Source: Bacteroidales bacterium | GTDB taxonomy: Bacteria > Bacteroidota > Bacteroidia > Bacteroidales > Marinilabiliaceae | Direction of reading: 5' to 3' | Assembly (NCBI GenBank): GCA_017960905.1 | Contig: JAGCYH010000052.1 | Coordinates: forward strand, 1-48,740 | Length of the DNA stretch: 48,740 nucleotides | Part shown: one piece after another, positions 27,585 through 36,293 of the stretch | Position numbering within the stretch: position 1 is the first letter of the stretch | Layout of the letters: each line of letters starts with the position of its first letter | Notes under the pieces: generated by a model | Seen by the model: the letters and a program-made list of their open reading frames with translations, nothing else | Database searches by the model: none | What the model was told of the DNA's origin: nothing | Position numbers and translations under genes: made by a program

Positions 27585-30044
27585 ATGACAAGAAAGTTTT
27601 TTTCCTTAATGGCTTCTGTCGCAGTGCTTTTAACGGCTTGCGACTTTGTTGATGATGTCAAAGACGAACTCGACGACCCTGTTGACGAAGACGTTGAAGA
27701 ACCAGGTAATGTGCACGACCGCTTCGTCGACCGTAACGCGACGGTAGTCATGCAAAACACCAACATCGTTGGTACCGTTCGCGACACCGATGGCAAACCC
27801 CTTCAGGATGTAACAGTTTGGACTGGCCAGGCTTCTGTAGCCTCCCAAGCTCCCGTTAACGTCAAAACCGACGAAAACGGCTCATTCTCTCTCACCAAAG
27901 TGGGCGTAGCCAACGACCGCGCTATTATCAGATTTGAGAAAGATGGCTATTTCAAAGTTACACGTTCGGCTGAGTTTCAGGACGAACAGGTGATGAATGT
28001 AGTTTTGCAGAAAAAAGGCAATTCGAGCAATTCGGCAAGCAAAGACTTCAAAACCAACAATGGAACTTCGCTCTCGGCTGGCGGCATGAAGGTTGAAATT
28101 GGCAAAAACGCCGTCGCCTATAACGTCGACGGCTCTGAGTATGATGGCAAGGTGAACATCGACATGCTCTACCTCTCGCCCGACAACAAAAACTTCGGCG
28201 ACCTCATGCCTGGCGGCGACCTCGCCGCACTTCGCACCGACGACTCCAACGCCCAGCTCGTCAGCTATGGCATGTTCCAAGTGAGCATGACCGGTGAAGA
28301 TGGCGACGACCTGCAACTCTCTGAAACAGCTACATCTACAGTTCGTTTCCCCATACCCGAAAGCATGAAGAACAACCCGCCCGAGACTATGCCTCTGTGG
28401 CACTTCAGCGAAAACCTCGGTATCTGGATTGAGGACGGCGAAGCCGTCCTCGACGGCAACGAATATGTGGGCGAAGTAACGCACTTCAGCTGGTGGAACT
28501 GCGATAAACCCGAGAATACAGCGTATCTCTCTATCCTTGTTGTCGATTGCAACAATACGCCTATCGCCAACCAGCAAGTTACCATCGACCAGCGCAAGTT
28601 CACCACCAACCGCAGCGGTATTGCCACAATGCCTATCCCTGTTGGCGACAAGCTCGAGGCTTACGTGGCGCCCGAAGACTATTTCGACTATAATGATGTG
28701 AAGACATTCAACGTCACTACAACCGAGGCTGGCTCGAAGCAGAACATCACTATCACGCTTCCGTGCCAGAACAGGTTGACTGCGAAAGTAGTCAACTCGT
28801 GCGCCGAAAACACAGCTATGACGGTTTATGCCTTTACGAAGTACCAAAACTCTAAAGGACAATATACTACGCCGCTTACGATGTCGAATGACAAAGGTGA
28901 AATATCTATCGTGATAGGCAAAGACGCTACCGAAGGCACTCTTACAATCATAACGCAAGCCAATGAGCGTAAGACCGTTAGCTTTACAGCTAACGGCCAA
29001 GACCTTGACCTCGGCACAATCGACTTCTGCGCCAATCCGAACCAGAACCCCAACGGCAACGGCGAAGGCGCCCCGACTGAAGGTTGCGCCTCAATTTTTG
29101 CAAATAGCCCGTATGGGTACACCGAATCGGCATACACAGCAATAACGAAATCTGTATGGTTCTTTATGGATACATATAATCTTTATAATATCGATTACGC
29201 TTGGGATAAGAGCATATTGCCTGAATGTTTCCCCGATGAACCGGAAAATGTAATAAAAGAAACTGGTTACGAAGCAAACTATTATAGCTCTACGTGGTAC
29301 AAATGTATGACTACACCTGTAAGTGAACATGAGATATTCAGCTTTGGCAAAATATATTTCCCCGACGACTATTATTATTACTACGCTACAACTTTCGCCG
29401 GTCCGATAGACGTAAGGGATAACATTTTGAAACAGCTGGAAAACAAAGGATTTTTCTTGCAAAAAGACAAAGACTTTGATACTATCTTAGCAGACATTGA
29501 GAGTAAAACATATTATAAAGATGTCTATGACCATGCCTACAGCAAAGATTACTACTTTGCCTTACGTTCGCATTATAATTGGGCATCTGACAATGGCGTT
29601 TGGTCGTACGACTTATTGTGCGTACCTAAGCAAATTACGTTACCAAAATCATTCGAGGGCATTCCTATCCCGCAATTTGGCATGCCTGAAGACGTTTGGG
29701 GTTACACCCAATATTCAAAAGATGCCGACGGGAAACCGAATGAACTGCTTGAAGAAGATGGCAATATTAATGAAAAACCACAGGCTTTGTGGTATTTCAG
29801 AGATGAAACTATACATCTCGTATCGCAGCAGGAGTTCGATTCTTATTTGAAAGAACTGGAAGATAGCGGATTCAAACAATCGCGCAAAAACGAAGGCCAC
29901 TCAGATTACGACGCGAGCGATTACATCGATTATGAACTCGACAATGGCAATATATATCTGCAAGTATCTTATTATGCTGATATTAAGGAGCTAAGAGTGT
30001 GTGGTGCCAACCACTCTTATCTGACAGAAGCTTGGAGCTGGTAA
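27585..30044 (+). CDS. Large lipoprotein with carboxypeptidase-regulatory-like domain
   Basis: An 819-residue envelope lipoprotein. The signal peptide ends in a lipobox VLLTAC with Cys19 as the lipidated residue, followed by an acidic stretch of Asp and Glu typical of outer-membrane or surface-exposed lipoproteins in this group. Residues about 55-150 form a carboxypeptidase-regulatory-like beta domain (IVGTVRDTDGKPLQDVTVW). Residues about 155-310 look like a further all-beta unit ending in EVTHFSWWNCDKP. A second regulatory-like stretch follows (ILVVDCNNTPIANQQVTID). The last 300 residues are very rich in Tyr and Asp and match nothing I recognise. It stands alone between two terminators. Function unknown. 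Confidence 0.8.
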   Translation: MTRKFFSLMASVAVLLTACDFVDDVKDELDDPVDEDVEEPGNVHDRFVDRNATVVMQNTNIVGTVRDTDGKPLQDVTVWTGQASVASQAPVNVKTDENGSFSLTKVGVANDRAIIRFEKDGYFKVTRSAEFQDEQVMNVVLQKKGNSSNSASKDFKTNNGTSLSAGGMKVEIGKNAVAYNVDGSEYDGKVNIDMLYLSPDNKNFGDLMPGGDLAALRTDDSNAQLVSYGMFQVSMTGEDGDDLQLSETATSTVRFPIPESMKNNPPETMPLWHFSENLGIWIEDGEAVLDGNEYVGEVTHFSWWNCDKPENTAYLSILVVDCNNTPIANQQVTIDQRKFTTNRSGIATMPIPVGDKLEAYVAPEDYFDYNDVKTFNVTTTEAGSKQNITITLPCQNRLTAKVVNSCAENTAMTVYAFTKYQNSKGQYTTPLTMSNDKGEISIVIGKDATEGTLTIITQANERKTVSFTANGQDLDLGTIDFCANPNQNPNGNGEGAPTEGCASIFANSPYGYTESAYTAITKSVWFFMDTYNLYNIDYAWDKSILPECFPDEPENVIKETGYEANYYSSTWYKCMTTPVSEHEIFSFGKIYFPDDYYYYYATTFAGPIDVRDNILKQLENKGFFLQKDKDFDTILADIESKTYYKDVYDHAYSKDYYFALRSHYNWASDNGVWSYDLLCVPKQITLPKSFEGIPIPQFGMPEDVWGYTQYSKDADGKPNELLEEDGNINEKPQALWYFRDETIHLVSQQEFDSYLKELEDSGFKQSRKNEGHSDYDASDYIDYELDNGNIYLQVSYYADIKELRVCGANHSYLTEAWSW

Positions 30045-30080
30045 CAATATTATGTAATTATAAACCTTAACATTGTATCT

Positions 30081-30123
30081 GCAGTTGTCAATAGTCCAAG
30101 GACTATTGACAACTGCTTTTTTT
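30081..30123 (+). terminator. Intrinsic terminator after the lipoprotein gene
   Basis: Perfect 17-bp arms (left GCAGTTGTCAATAGTCC), loop AA, then seven T. Confidence 0.95.
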
Positions 30124-30200
30124 ACAAAGCCACCAAATAAACGTAGAAAAATCAGCAACATGCGGAGCGTAAAAACGCAACTTAATTTTCGACATATTTT

Positions 30201-30231
30201 TTTGCATTTTGCAAAAAGAAAACTAACTTTG
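30201..30231 (+). promoter_or_regulatory. Promoter of the leucine operon
   Basis: TTTG at 30201-30204 and TAACTTTG at 30224-30231 are exactly 19 bases apart. The leader peptide begins 21 bases after the -7 box. Confidence 0.8.
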
Positions 30232-30252
30232 CGACGCTTTTCGAAATAAGAA

Positions 30253-30318
30253 ATGACAAATTTGAACAACATACTCGCACTACACCTTTTGGGTGGTCTT
30301 CTATTGGTTCGGCCATAA
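30253..30318 (+). CDS. leuL: Leucine operon leader peptide
   Basis: A 21-codon open frame (ATG at 30253, TAA at 30316-30318) in which eight residues are leucine, at positions 4, 8, 10, 12, 13, 16, 17 and 18. The last three are consecutive and encoded by CTT, CTA and TTG. It starts just after a good promoter, ends before a pair of competing hairpins, and precedes leuA. This is the layout of a classic attenuation leader: translation speed over Leu codons reports the supply of charged tRNA-Leu. The peptide itself probably has no function. No Shine-Dalgarno sequence is evident, as usual in this phylum. Confidence 0.85.
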   Translation: MTNLNNILALHLLGGLLLVRP

Positions 30319-30385
30319 GAAGTGAGACGGTATGCTTGTCAGTAACGATACAAAGGCCCTCTCACTCGCGTGAAAGGGCTTTTTT
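30298..30385 (+). promoter_or_regulatory. Transcription attenuator of the leucine operon
   Basis: Three alternative pairings can be traced. (1) 30298-30307, covering Leu codons 16-18, pairs with 30313-30322 (CTTCT/AGAAG and TGG/CCA around TTCGG). (2) AGTGAGA at 30321-30327 is fully complementary to TCTCACT at 30360-30366. (3) The terminator GCCCTCTCAC (30356-30365) pairs with GTGAAAGGGC (30370-30379) with one mismatch, followed by a run of six T. A ribosome stalled on the Leu codons would block pairing 1, free 30321-30327 for pairing 2, and so prevent terminator 3. The start of leuA is 34 bases past the T run. Confidence 0.8.
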
Positions 30386-30418
30386 ATTGATAATGAAATA
30401 AATATAAACAGTAATAAT

Positions 30419-31915
30419 ATGGAAAACAAAGTTTACGTCTTCGACACCACACTGCGCGATGGTGAACAAGTGCCTGGTTGTCAGCTGAATACAGTTGAAA
30501 AAATACAGGTGGCAAAGCAGCTGGAGGCATTGGGTGTGGACATTATCGAAGCCGGATTCCCCATCTCGAGTCCGGGCGATTTCAACTCGGTGATAGAAAT
30601 TTCGAAGGCCGTTACGTGGCCAACAATCTGCGCGCTTACGCGCGCAGTAGAGAAGGATATCGACGTTGCCGCCGATGCCCTTAAATTCGCCAAACACAAG
30701 CGAATACACACTGGCATAGGCACGTCCGACTCGCATATCAAATACAAATTCAACTCGACGCGCGAAGAGATTATCGAGCGCGCTGTGAAAGCCGTGAAAT
30801 ATGCCCGCCGCTTCGTCGACGACGTAGAGTTCTACGCCGAGGATGCCGGACGTACCGAAAACGAGTACTTGGCACGCGTAATTGAGGCCGTCATCAAAGC
30901 CGGCGCCACAGTTGTCAACATACCCGACACGACAGGCTACTGCCTGCCATCGGAGTATGGCGCTAAAATCAAATACCTCGTCGACCACGTCGATGGCATC
31001 GACAAAGCCATCATCTCTACCCACTGTCACAACGACCTCGGCATGGCCACGGCCAACACAATGGCCGGTCTGCTCAACGGCGCCCGCCAGTGCGAGGTTA
31101 CTATCAACGGCATTGGCGAAAGAGCTGGAAACACCTCGCTCGAAGAGATTGCTATGATTCTGAAATGTCACAAGGATATTGACCTTATGACAAATATCAA
31201 TACGCAGAAGATTTATCCTACGAGCCGTATGGTGTCGAGTCTGATGAATATGCCTGTGCAACCCAACAAAGCCGTTGTGGGCAAAAACGCTTTTGCACAC
31301 TCGTCGGGCATACACCAGGACGGCGTGCTGAAAAACGTTCAGACTTACGAGATTATGAATCCGAAAGATGTCGGCATCGACGACAATGCTATCGTGCTTA
31401 CCGCACGCTCTGGGCGTGCGGCGCTTAAGCACCGCCTTCACGTGCTCGGCGTGGAGCTCGATGGCGAAAAACTCGACAACGTATATCAGGAGTTCCTCAA
31501 ACTTGCCGATAAGAAAAAAGAGGTCAACGACGACGACATACTTATGCTCGCCGGCGCCGACCGCGCACTGACACACAGCATAAAACTTGATTTTCTGCAA
31601 GTTACAAGCGGTCTGGGTACTCGCCCCGTGGCAAGTATCGGTCTCGACATTGCCGGCGAGAAATTCGAGGCGGCAGCTTCGGGCAATGGTCCTGTCGATG
31701 CAGCCATCAAAGCGCTCAAGGTTATCATTCGCCGCGAGATGACTCTCAAAGAGTTTACCATACAGTCGATCAACAAAGGGTCCGACGATGTGGGTAAGGT
31801 GCACATGCAAGTCGAATTCGACGGCAATATGTACTACGGCTTCGGTGCCAATACCGACATCGTAACTGCCTCAGTAGAAGCTTATATCGATTGTATCAAC
31901 AAGTTCAGAAAATAA
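30419..31915 (+). CDS. leuA: 2-isopropylmalate synthase
   Basis: Condenses acetyl-CoA with 2-oxoisovalerate, the first step of leucine synthesis. The 498-residue protein has the HMGL-type catalytic barrel with [16 protein letters not shown] at the start, the metal-binding [16 protein letters not shown], and [14 protein letters not shown]. The linker region [13 protein letters not shown] follows, then a C-terminal LeuA dimer/allosteric domain (about 385-498) where leucine feedback normally binds. It is the first structural gene after the attenuator. Perfect 8-bp hairpins lie at 30628-30647 and 31401-31421. Confidence 0.96.
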   Translation: MENKVYVFDTTLRDGEQVPGCQLNTVEKIQVAKQLEALGVDIIEAGFPISSPGDFNSVIEISKAVTWPTICALTRAVEKDIDVAADALKFAKHKRIHTGIGTSDSHIKYKFNSTREEIIERAVKAVKYARRFVDDVEFYAEDAGRTENEYLARVIEAVIKAGATVVNIPDTTGYCLPSEYGAKIKYLVDHVDGIDKAIISTHCHNDLGMATANTMAGLLNGARQCEVTINGIGERAGNTSLEEIAMILKCHKDIDLMTNINTQKIYPTSRMVSSLMNMPVQPNKAVVGKNAFAHSSGIHQDGVLKNVQTYEIMNPKDVGIDDNAIVLTARSGRAALKHRLHVLGVELDGEKLDNVYQEFLKLADKKKEVNDDDILMLAGADRALTHSIKLDFLQVTSGLGTRPVASIGLDIAGEKFEAAASGNGPVDAAIKALKVIIRREMTLKEFTIQSINKGSDDVGKVHMQVEFDGNMYYGFGANTDIVTASVEAYIDCINKFRK

Positions 31916-31924
31916 AAAAACTGC

Positions 31925-31956
31925 AAAAGTCAAAGTCCGAAGGGACTTTGACTTTT
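31925..31956 (+). terminator. Hairpin between leuA and leuC
   Basis: Perfect 14-bp arms (left AAAAGTCAAAGTCC), loop GAAG, then only one more T before AAT. It may lower leuC expression or protect the leuA message; full termination within the operon seems unlikely. Confidence 0.6.
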
Positions 31957-31978
31957 TAATAACTATTAAAAACAAAAT

Positions 31979-33373
31979 ATGGCAAATACGTTATTTGACA
32001 AAATTTGGGATTCGCACGTCGTGCAAGTCATTCCCGACGGGCCTACCCAGCTCTACATCGACCGTCTGTACGGTCATGAAGTTACCACTCCGCAAGCTTT
32101 CGACACCTTGCGTGACAAGGGTATTAAAGCCTTCCGTCCTCAGCAGATTGTTGCTATGCCCGACCACAACACGCCGTCGGACCAGCAGGAAGTCATCAAC
32201 GACCCTATCGGCCGCAAACAGGTTGATACTTTGGCTGCCAACTGCAAAGAGTTTGGTATCAAGCACTTCGCTATGGGCACAAAAGACAATGGCATTATCC
32301 ACGTTGTTGGTCCGGAGAAAGGTCTTTCGCTGCCAGGCATGACTATCGTCTGTGGAGACTCGCATACATCGACCCACGGCGCCGTAGGCGCCTTGGCGAT
32401 GGGTATCGGCACAAGCGAGGTGGCTGAAGTTCTTGCAAGCCAATGTATCCTCCAAAGCAAACCCAAATCGATGCGCATTAACATCGAAGGCAAACTTAAG
32501 ACTGGCGTAACTGCCAAAGACGTAGCTCTTTACATCATGGCACAGATGACAACTTCGGGCGCTACGGGTTATGCCGTCGAATATGCTGGCTCCACCATCC
32601 GCAACATGTCGATGGAAGGCCGTCTGACGCTCTCGAACCTCTCTATCGAGATGGGTTCGCGCGCAGGCATCATTGCACCCGACGAGACGACCTTTGAGTA
32701 CCTCAAAGGTCGCGAATATGCACCCAAAGGCGCCGAGTGGGACAAAGCTGTGGCTTACTGGCGCACCCTCAAAAGTGCTGACGATGCCGTATTCGACAAA
32801 GAGGTAACCTACCGCGCCGAAGACATCAAGCCGCGCATCACCTATGGCACCAACCCTGGCGCTGGCATAGCCATCGACGAGTGTGTGCCCACACTTGACG
32901 GTCTTAGCGACGCCGAAAAAGCTCAGCTCACAGCTCAGCTCGACTATATGCAGTTCCGTCCCGGACAGAAACTCGAAGGCACGCCTGTCGATTACTGCTT
33001 CCTTGGTGCCTGCACCAACGGCCGCATAGAGGATTTCCGTGCATTCGCATCGATAGTCAAAGGTCGCAAGAAAGCCGCCAACGTAGTGGCTTGGCTCGTG
33101 CCGGGCTCGTGGCTCGTGCGCCAGCAGATTATCGACGAAGGCATCGACAAGATACTTGAAGAGTCGGGTTTCGAACTGCGTCTGCCGTCGTGCTCGTCGT
33201 GCCTCGCCATGAACCCCGACAAAGTGCCGGCTGGCAAATTGTCGATATCTACTTCGAACCGCAACTTCGTCGGTCGCCAGGGTCCTGGCGCCCGCACCGT
33301 ACTCGCCTCGCCGCTCACCGTAGCTGCCAGCGCCATCACCGGTGTCATCACTGACCCGAGAAAGTTATTTTAA
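31979..33373 (+). CDS. leuC: 3-isopropylmalate dehydratase large subunit
   Basis: With LeuD it isomerises 2- to 3-isopropylmalate using a 4Fe-4S cluster. The 464-residue aconitase-family subunit has [20 protein letters not shown]. The cluster cysteines are in [11 protein letters not shown] and in [13 protein letters not shown], and [11 protein letters not shown] is near the end. Length is normal. A heptad-repeat tract starts at its TAA stop, and a broken four-helix-bundle gene separates it from leuD. Confidence 0.97.
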   Translation: MANTLFDKIWDSHVVQVIPDGPTQLYIDRLYGHEVTTPQAFDTLRDKGIKAFRPQQIVAMPDHNTPSDQQEVINDPIGRKQVDTLAANCKEFGIKHFAMGTKDNGIIHVVGPEKGLSLPGMTIVCGDSHTSTHGAVGALAMGIGTSEVAEVLASQCILQSKPKSMRINIEGKLKTGVTAKDVALYIMAQMTTSGATGYAVEYAGSTIRNMSMEGRLTLSNLSIEMGSRAGIIAPDETTFEYLKGREYAPKGAEWDKAVAYWRTLKSADDAVFDKEVTYRAEDIKPRITYGTNPGAGIAIDECVPTLDGLSDAEKAQLTAQLDYMQFRPGQKLEGTPVDYCFLGACTNGRIEDFRAFASIVKGRKKAANVVAWLVPGSWLVRQQIIDEGIDKILEESGFELRLPSCSSCLAMNPDKVPAGKLSISTSNRNFVGRQGPGARTVLASPLTVAASAITGVITDPRKLF

Positions 33374-33407
33374 AGTGTAAAGTATAAAGAGTAAAGAGTA
33401 AAGTGCA
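33372..33407 (+). repeat. WGWGTAR heptad tract after leuC
   Basis: Units such as AGTGTAA, AGTATAA and AGAGTAA (twice) begin at the leuC stop codon. With 33811-33844, which is in the opposite orientation, it brackets the four-helix-bundle gene. Confidence 0.8.
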
Positions 33408-33428
33408 AGCACAAAGTTAAATGTATAA

Positions 33429-33810
33429 ATGACAGAACTCTTTTCATATAGAAAATTGACTGTATATCAGCAAAGTAAGAAGTACGTCGCCGACATATAT
33501 CGTTTGCTCCTTAAGTTTCCATCGGACGAACGTTTTGCTTTGGCCGGACAATTGCGCAGAGCTGCTATTTTCAATAACGTCAAACATTGCAGAAGGTATG
33601 GGAAGGTTTTCTGACAAAGAAAAAATACATTTTATCGAAATTGCATTCGGCTCTTTATACGAAACAATGTCTCAACTTGAGTTGGCATTGGACTTTAATT
33701 ATATTGAACAAGAAGAATTTAACACAATAGAAAGTGAAGTGATAAACATATCGAAAATGCTTTCGGGATTAAGAACTTCAATTCAAAAAAGAAATGAAGT
33801 TGCCTCGTAA
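33429..33810 (+). pseudogene. Four-helix-bundle (S23/IVP) family protein, frameshifted
   Basis: The two halves lie in different frames. From 33429 the first runs MTELFSYRKLTVYQQSKKYV to FALAGQLRRAAI. The second continues SITSNIAEGMGRFSDKEKI to the stop at 33808-33810, with helices typical of the four-helix-bundle family (TIGR02436, once called S23). The expected join RRAAI-SITSNIAEG needs one T removed from the run TTTT at 33568-33571, giving a protein of about 126 residues. This is a one-base insertion in a homopolymer, either a real mutation or a sequencing error. The gene sits inside the leucine operon between heptad tracts in opposite orientation, and has no known link to leucine synthesis. 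Confidence 0.85.
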
Positions 33811-33844
33811 CTTTACACTTTACTCTCTACTCATTACTCTTTTA
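33811..33844 (-). repeat. Inverted WGWGTAR heptad tract before leuD
   Basis: Read on the minus strand it gives AAAGAGTAATGAGTAGAGAG and TAAAGTGTAAAG. It starts immediately after the stop of the four-helix-bundle gene and ends three bases before the leuD start codon. Confidence 0.8.
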
Positions 33845-33846
33845 TA

Positions 33847-34470
33847 ATGAAACAAAAATTTAATATCATCAAATCGACGTGTATTCCAGTTGCGATCGAC
33901 AACTGCAATACCGACCTTATCATTCCTGCGCGTTACCTGGCAAGCACTACGCGCGACCCGAAGTTCTTCGGCGACGCCTTCATGCACGACCTGCGCTACG
34001 ACGCCAACGGCAAACCCGTTGCCGACTTCGTTATGAACAAACCTGAATTCTCAGAAGCACCGCACGAAGGCTGCCACGAGATTATCGTAGGCGGGCAGAA
34101 CTGGGGCTCTGGATCAAGCCGCGAACACGCGGCTTGGGCTATCGCTGGCTACGGCGTGCGCGTTGTAATATCGTCGAGCTTCGCCGATATTCACCGCAAC
34201 AACCTGCTAAACTGCTTCGTGCTGCCCGTTGTTGTTACTCCGGCTTTCCAGCAGGAACTATTCGCTTCGATAGCCAAAGATCCACAGACCATCGTAACAG
34301 TCGATGTGCCTAACCAGACCGTAACTAACGAAGCTACCGGCCATTCGGAAAAATTCGAAATCAACGGCTACAAAAAGCACTGCCTCGTTAACGCCCTCGA
34401 CGACATCGACTATCTGCTTACGCAGAAAGACAAAACCGAGGCTTTCGAAAAAACGATGAAAAAATATTGA
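33847..34470 (+). CDS. leuD: 3-isopropylmalate dehydratase small subunit
   Basis: Partner of LeuC. The 207-residue swivel-domain protein starts MKQKFNIIKSTCIPVAIDN. It has the family motif NTDLIIPARYL and the substrate loop GGQNWGSGSSREHAAWA, followed by VISSSFADIHRNNLLNCFVLPV. Length is normal. A strong terminator 20 bases on ends the operon, so leuB must be elsewhere. Confidence 0.96.
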   Translation: MKQKFNIIKSTCIPVAIDNCNTDLIIPARYLASTTRDPKFFGDAFMHDLRYDANGKPVADFVMNKPEFSEAPHEGCHEIIVGGQNWGSGSSREHAAWAIAGYGVRVVISSSFADIHRNNLLNCFVLPVVVTPAFQQELFASIAKDPQTIVTVDVPNQTVTNEATGHSEKFEINGYKKHCLVNALDDIDYLLTQKDKTEAFEKTMKKY

Positions 34471-34489
34471 TTCATAACGTTTTATCTCT

Positions 34490-34521
34490 AAAAAGCATCG
34501 CCATTCGGCGATGCTTTTTTT
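34490..34521 (+). terminator. Intrinsic terminator of the leucine operon
   Basis: AAAAAGCATCGCC and GGCGATGCTTTTT around ATTC, with a further T run. Confidence 0.93.
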
Positions 34522-34568
34522 ATGCACAACTATCAATTAATCAAGGAATATAATCAACAGCACCATTA

Positions 34569-34687
34569 TTCTCAACCAAATCTACCTCAAAAAACATAGA
34601 TTTGGTTGGTTATTGCCTTAAAAAAGCCATTTTTTCGCCGATACTCAACCAAATCGGGGTAAAAAATAGTAGATTTAGTTGGCTATC
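34569..34687 (+). repeat. Left 119-bp direct repeat flanking the ATPase gene
   Basis: It matches 36161-36279 at 114 of 119 positions by eye, same orientation. It contains two hairpins built from one motif: CAACCAAATCTA (34573-34584) with TAGATTTGGTTG (34597-34608), and CAACCAAATC (34646-34655) with GATTTAGTTG (34672-34681, one mismatch). Its end overlaps the expected -33 region of the ATPase promoter. Confidence 0.9.
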
Positions 34688-34701
34688 CGAAAAATGAATC
34701 A

Positions 34702-34709
34702 TATATTTG
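34702..34709 (+). promoter_or_regulatory. Candidate -7 box of the ATPase gene
   Basis: TATATTTG. The base run TTGG at 34679-34682, inside the end of the left repeat, lies 19 bases upstream and could be the -33 element, so the repeat motif could act as an operator. Confidence 0.5.
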
Positions 34710-34729
34710 TGGCCTAAAAAGTCAGAAAT

Positions 34730-36148
34730 ATGCTTATAGGACGACAATTCGAGCAGGATTTGCTTCGGGAAATATCCCGAAGCGACAAGTCGGAGTTCGT
34801 GGCTATCTATGGCCGCCGACGCGTGGGCAAGACCTATCTGGTCAGAGAAACTTTCAACTATGACTTTGCCTTCCAGCACACTGGTGTGCAGGAAGGTGAC
34901 AAGGAACGCCAGCTCTCTGCGTTTGCCAAATCGCTAGTGAGCGCCGGAATGAGCTCGTGCCCCAAGCTGAAAGACTGGTTCGACGCTTTCGACGAATTAG
35001 GCAAATTCCTCAAGGGCGTGAAAGCCGACAAGAAAATCGTCTTTATCGACGAAATGCCATGGATGGATACACCCAAATCGGGGTTCTTGTCGGCGTTGGA
35101 GCATTTCTGGAACGGCTGGGCCACAATGCGCCGCGACATCGTGCTGATTGTTTGCGGAAGCGCTACATCGTGGATTGTTGGCAAGTTGGTGAACAATTAC
35201 GGAGGGCTGCATAACCGGCTGACGCGGCAGATATATCTGAGGCCGTTCTCGCTGCGCGAGTGCGAGCTTTACGCCACTGCCAGCGAACTCAAATTGACCC
35301 GAAACCAAGTACTGCTGACGTATATGGTACTGGGCGGCGTGCCATACTATTGGAGTTTTCTGCGCCGTGGTTATAGCTGGTCGCAAAACATCGACCAGCT
35401 CTTCTTCGCCGAGAACGCCGACCTCCGCAACGAGTTCAACGCCCTCTATTCGTCGCTTTTCCGAAACCCCGAACCGTATGTTCAAGTTGTTACCGCGCTA
35501 TGCCGGAAGAAGGCGGGCATGACACGCGGCGAGATAGCCTCAGCTGTAGGGCAGGACCACGGCGGAACGCTTACTAAAATACTTAAAGACTTGGAGCTGT
35601 GCAACTTCATACGTTCGTACACCTCTATTGGGAAATCGAAAAAAGACACTCTTTACCAGCTGTTTGATAATTTCACGTTGTTTTATTTCCGATATGTCGA
35701 AGGCAATACGACGCGCGACCAGCATTACTGGTCGCGCTCCGCAAGTGGTAGCGCGTACAATACATGGTGCGGGCTGGCTTTCGAGCGCGTTTGTTTTCAG
35801 CATGTTGAGCAGATAAAAAACGCTCTTGGCATAACGGGCGTAATAAGCGGTGTCTATTCGTGGGTTTATCGGCCGCAAAACAAGAAAGAGACTGGCACTC
35901 AGGTCGATATGCTTATCGACCGCGCCGATGGCGTGATAGACTTGTGTGAAATAAAATATTCGCAAGGCGAATATGAGATAAAGAAAAAATACGCTAATGA
36001 GCTGCACCGTAAAGCTGCTGTGTTTCAGGCGAAAACAGAAACCAAGAAGGCTGTGTTTACGGTTATGATAAGCACCGAAGGCATAGCGGACAACGAGTAT
36101 GCCGGCGATATTCAGAATTCTGTGGTCGCTGATGATTTGTTTAAATGA
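34730..36148 (+). CDS. AAA ATPase with C-terminal DUF234/PD-(D/E)XK-like domain
   Basis: A 472-residue cytoplasmic protein of the ATPase_2 (archaeal ATPase)/DUF234 type. Walker A is GRRRVGKTYL with Lys34, and Walker B is KIVFIDEMPWMD. A STAND-like lid follows (LTRQIYLRPFSLRECE) and a winged-helix region (about 255-310, MTRGEIASAVGQDHGGTLTK). The C-terminal part holds a PD-(D/E)XK-like arrangement: Asp393 in TQVDMLIDRADG, then Glu407-Ile-Lys409 in LCEIKYS. Families of this type occur in many copies in archaea and Bacteroidota and their role is unknown. The gene lies between two 119-bp direct repeats and is otherwise alone, as if it were a cassette placed between leuD and the GH95 gene. Confidence 0.85.
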   Translation: MLIGRQFEQDLLREISRSDKSEFVAIYGRRRVGKTYLVRETFNYDFAFQHTGVQEGDKERQLSAFAKSLVSAGMSSCPKLKDWFDAFDELGKFLKGVKADKKIVFIDEMPWMDTPKSGFLSALEHFWNGWATMRRDIVLIVCGSATSWIVGKLVNNYGGLHNRLTRQIYLRPFSLRECELYATASELKLTRNQVLLTYMVLGGVPYYWSFLRRGYSWSQNIDQLFFAENADLRNEFNALYSSLFRNPEPYVQVVTALCRKKAGMTRGEIASAVGQDHGGTLTKILKDLELCNFIRSYTSIGKSKKDTLYQLFDNFTLFYFRYVEGNTTRDQHYWSRSASGSAYNTWCGLAFERVCFQHVEQIKNALGITGVISGVYSWVYRPQNKKETGTQVDMLIDRADGVIDLCEIKYSQGEYEIKKKYANELHRKAAVFQAKTETKKAVFTVMISTEGIADNEYAGDIQNSVVADDLFK

Positions 36149-36160
36149 TATTATTGCCGA

Positions 36161-36279
36161 TTCTCAACCAAATCTACCTCAAAAAACATAGATTTGGTTG
36201 ACTATCGCCTTAAAAAGGCCATTTTTTCGCCGATACTCAACCAAATCGGGGTAAAAAATAGTAGATTTGGTTGGCTATC
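36161..36279 (+). repeat. Right 119-bp direct repeat flanking the ATPase gene
   Basis: Direct copy of 34569-34687 with five differences. Arms: CAACCAAATCTA 36165-36176 with TAGATTTGGTTG 36189-36200, and CAACCAAATC 36238-36247 with GATTTGGTTG 36264-36273, both perfect. It begins 13 bases after the ATPase stop and ends 15 bases before the last codon of the GH95 gene on the other strand. Confidence 0.9.
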
Positions 36280-36293
36280 GCTGTTTTGATGTT

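Noticed and set aside
30362..31810. Long minus-strand frame opposite leuA
   Set aside because: Shadow of leuA caused by high-GC third positions; it would also run through the attenuator terminator.
34569..36279. CRISPR array
   Set aside because: Only two copies of a 119-bp unit separated by a 1.47-kb gene, and no spacers.
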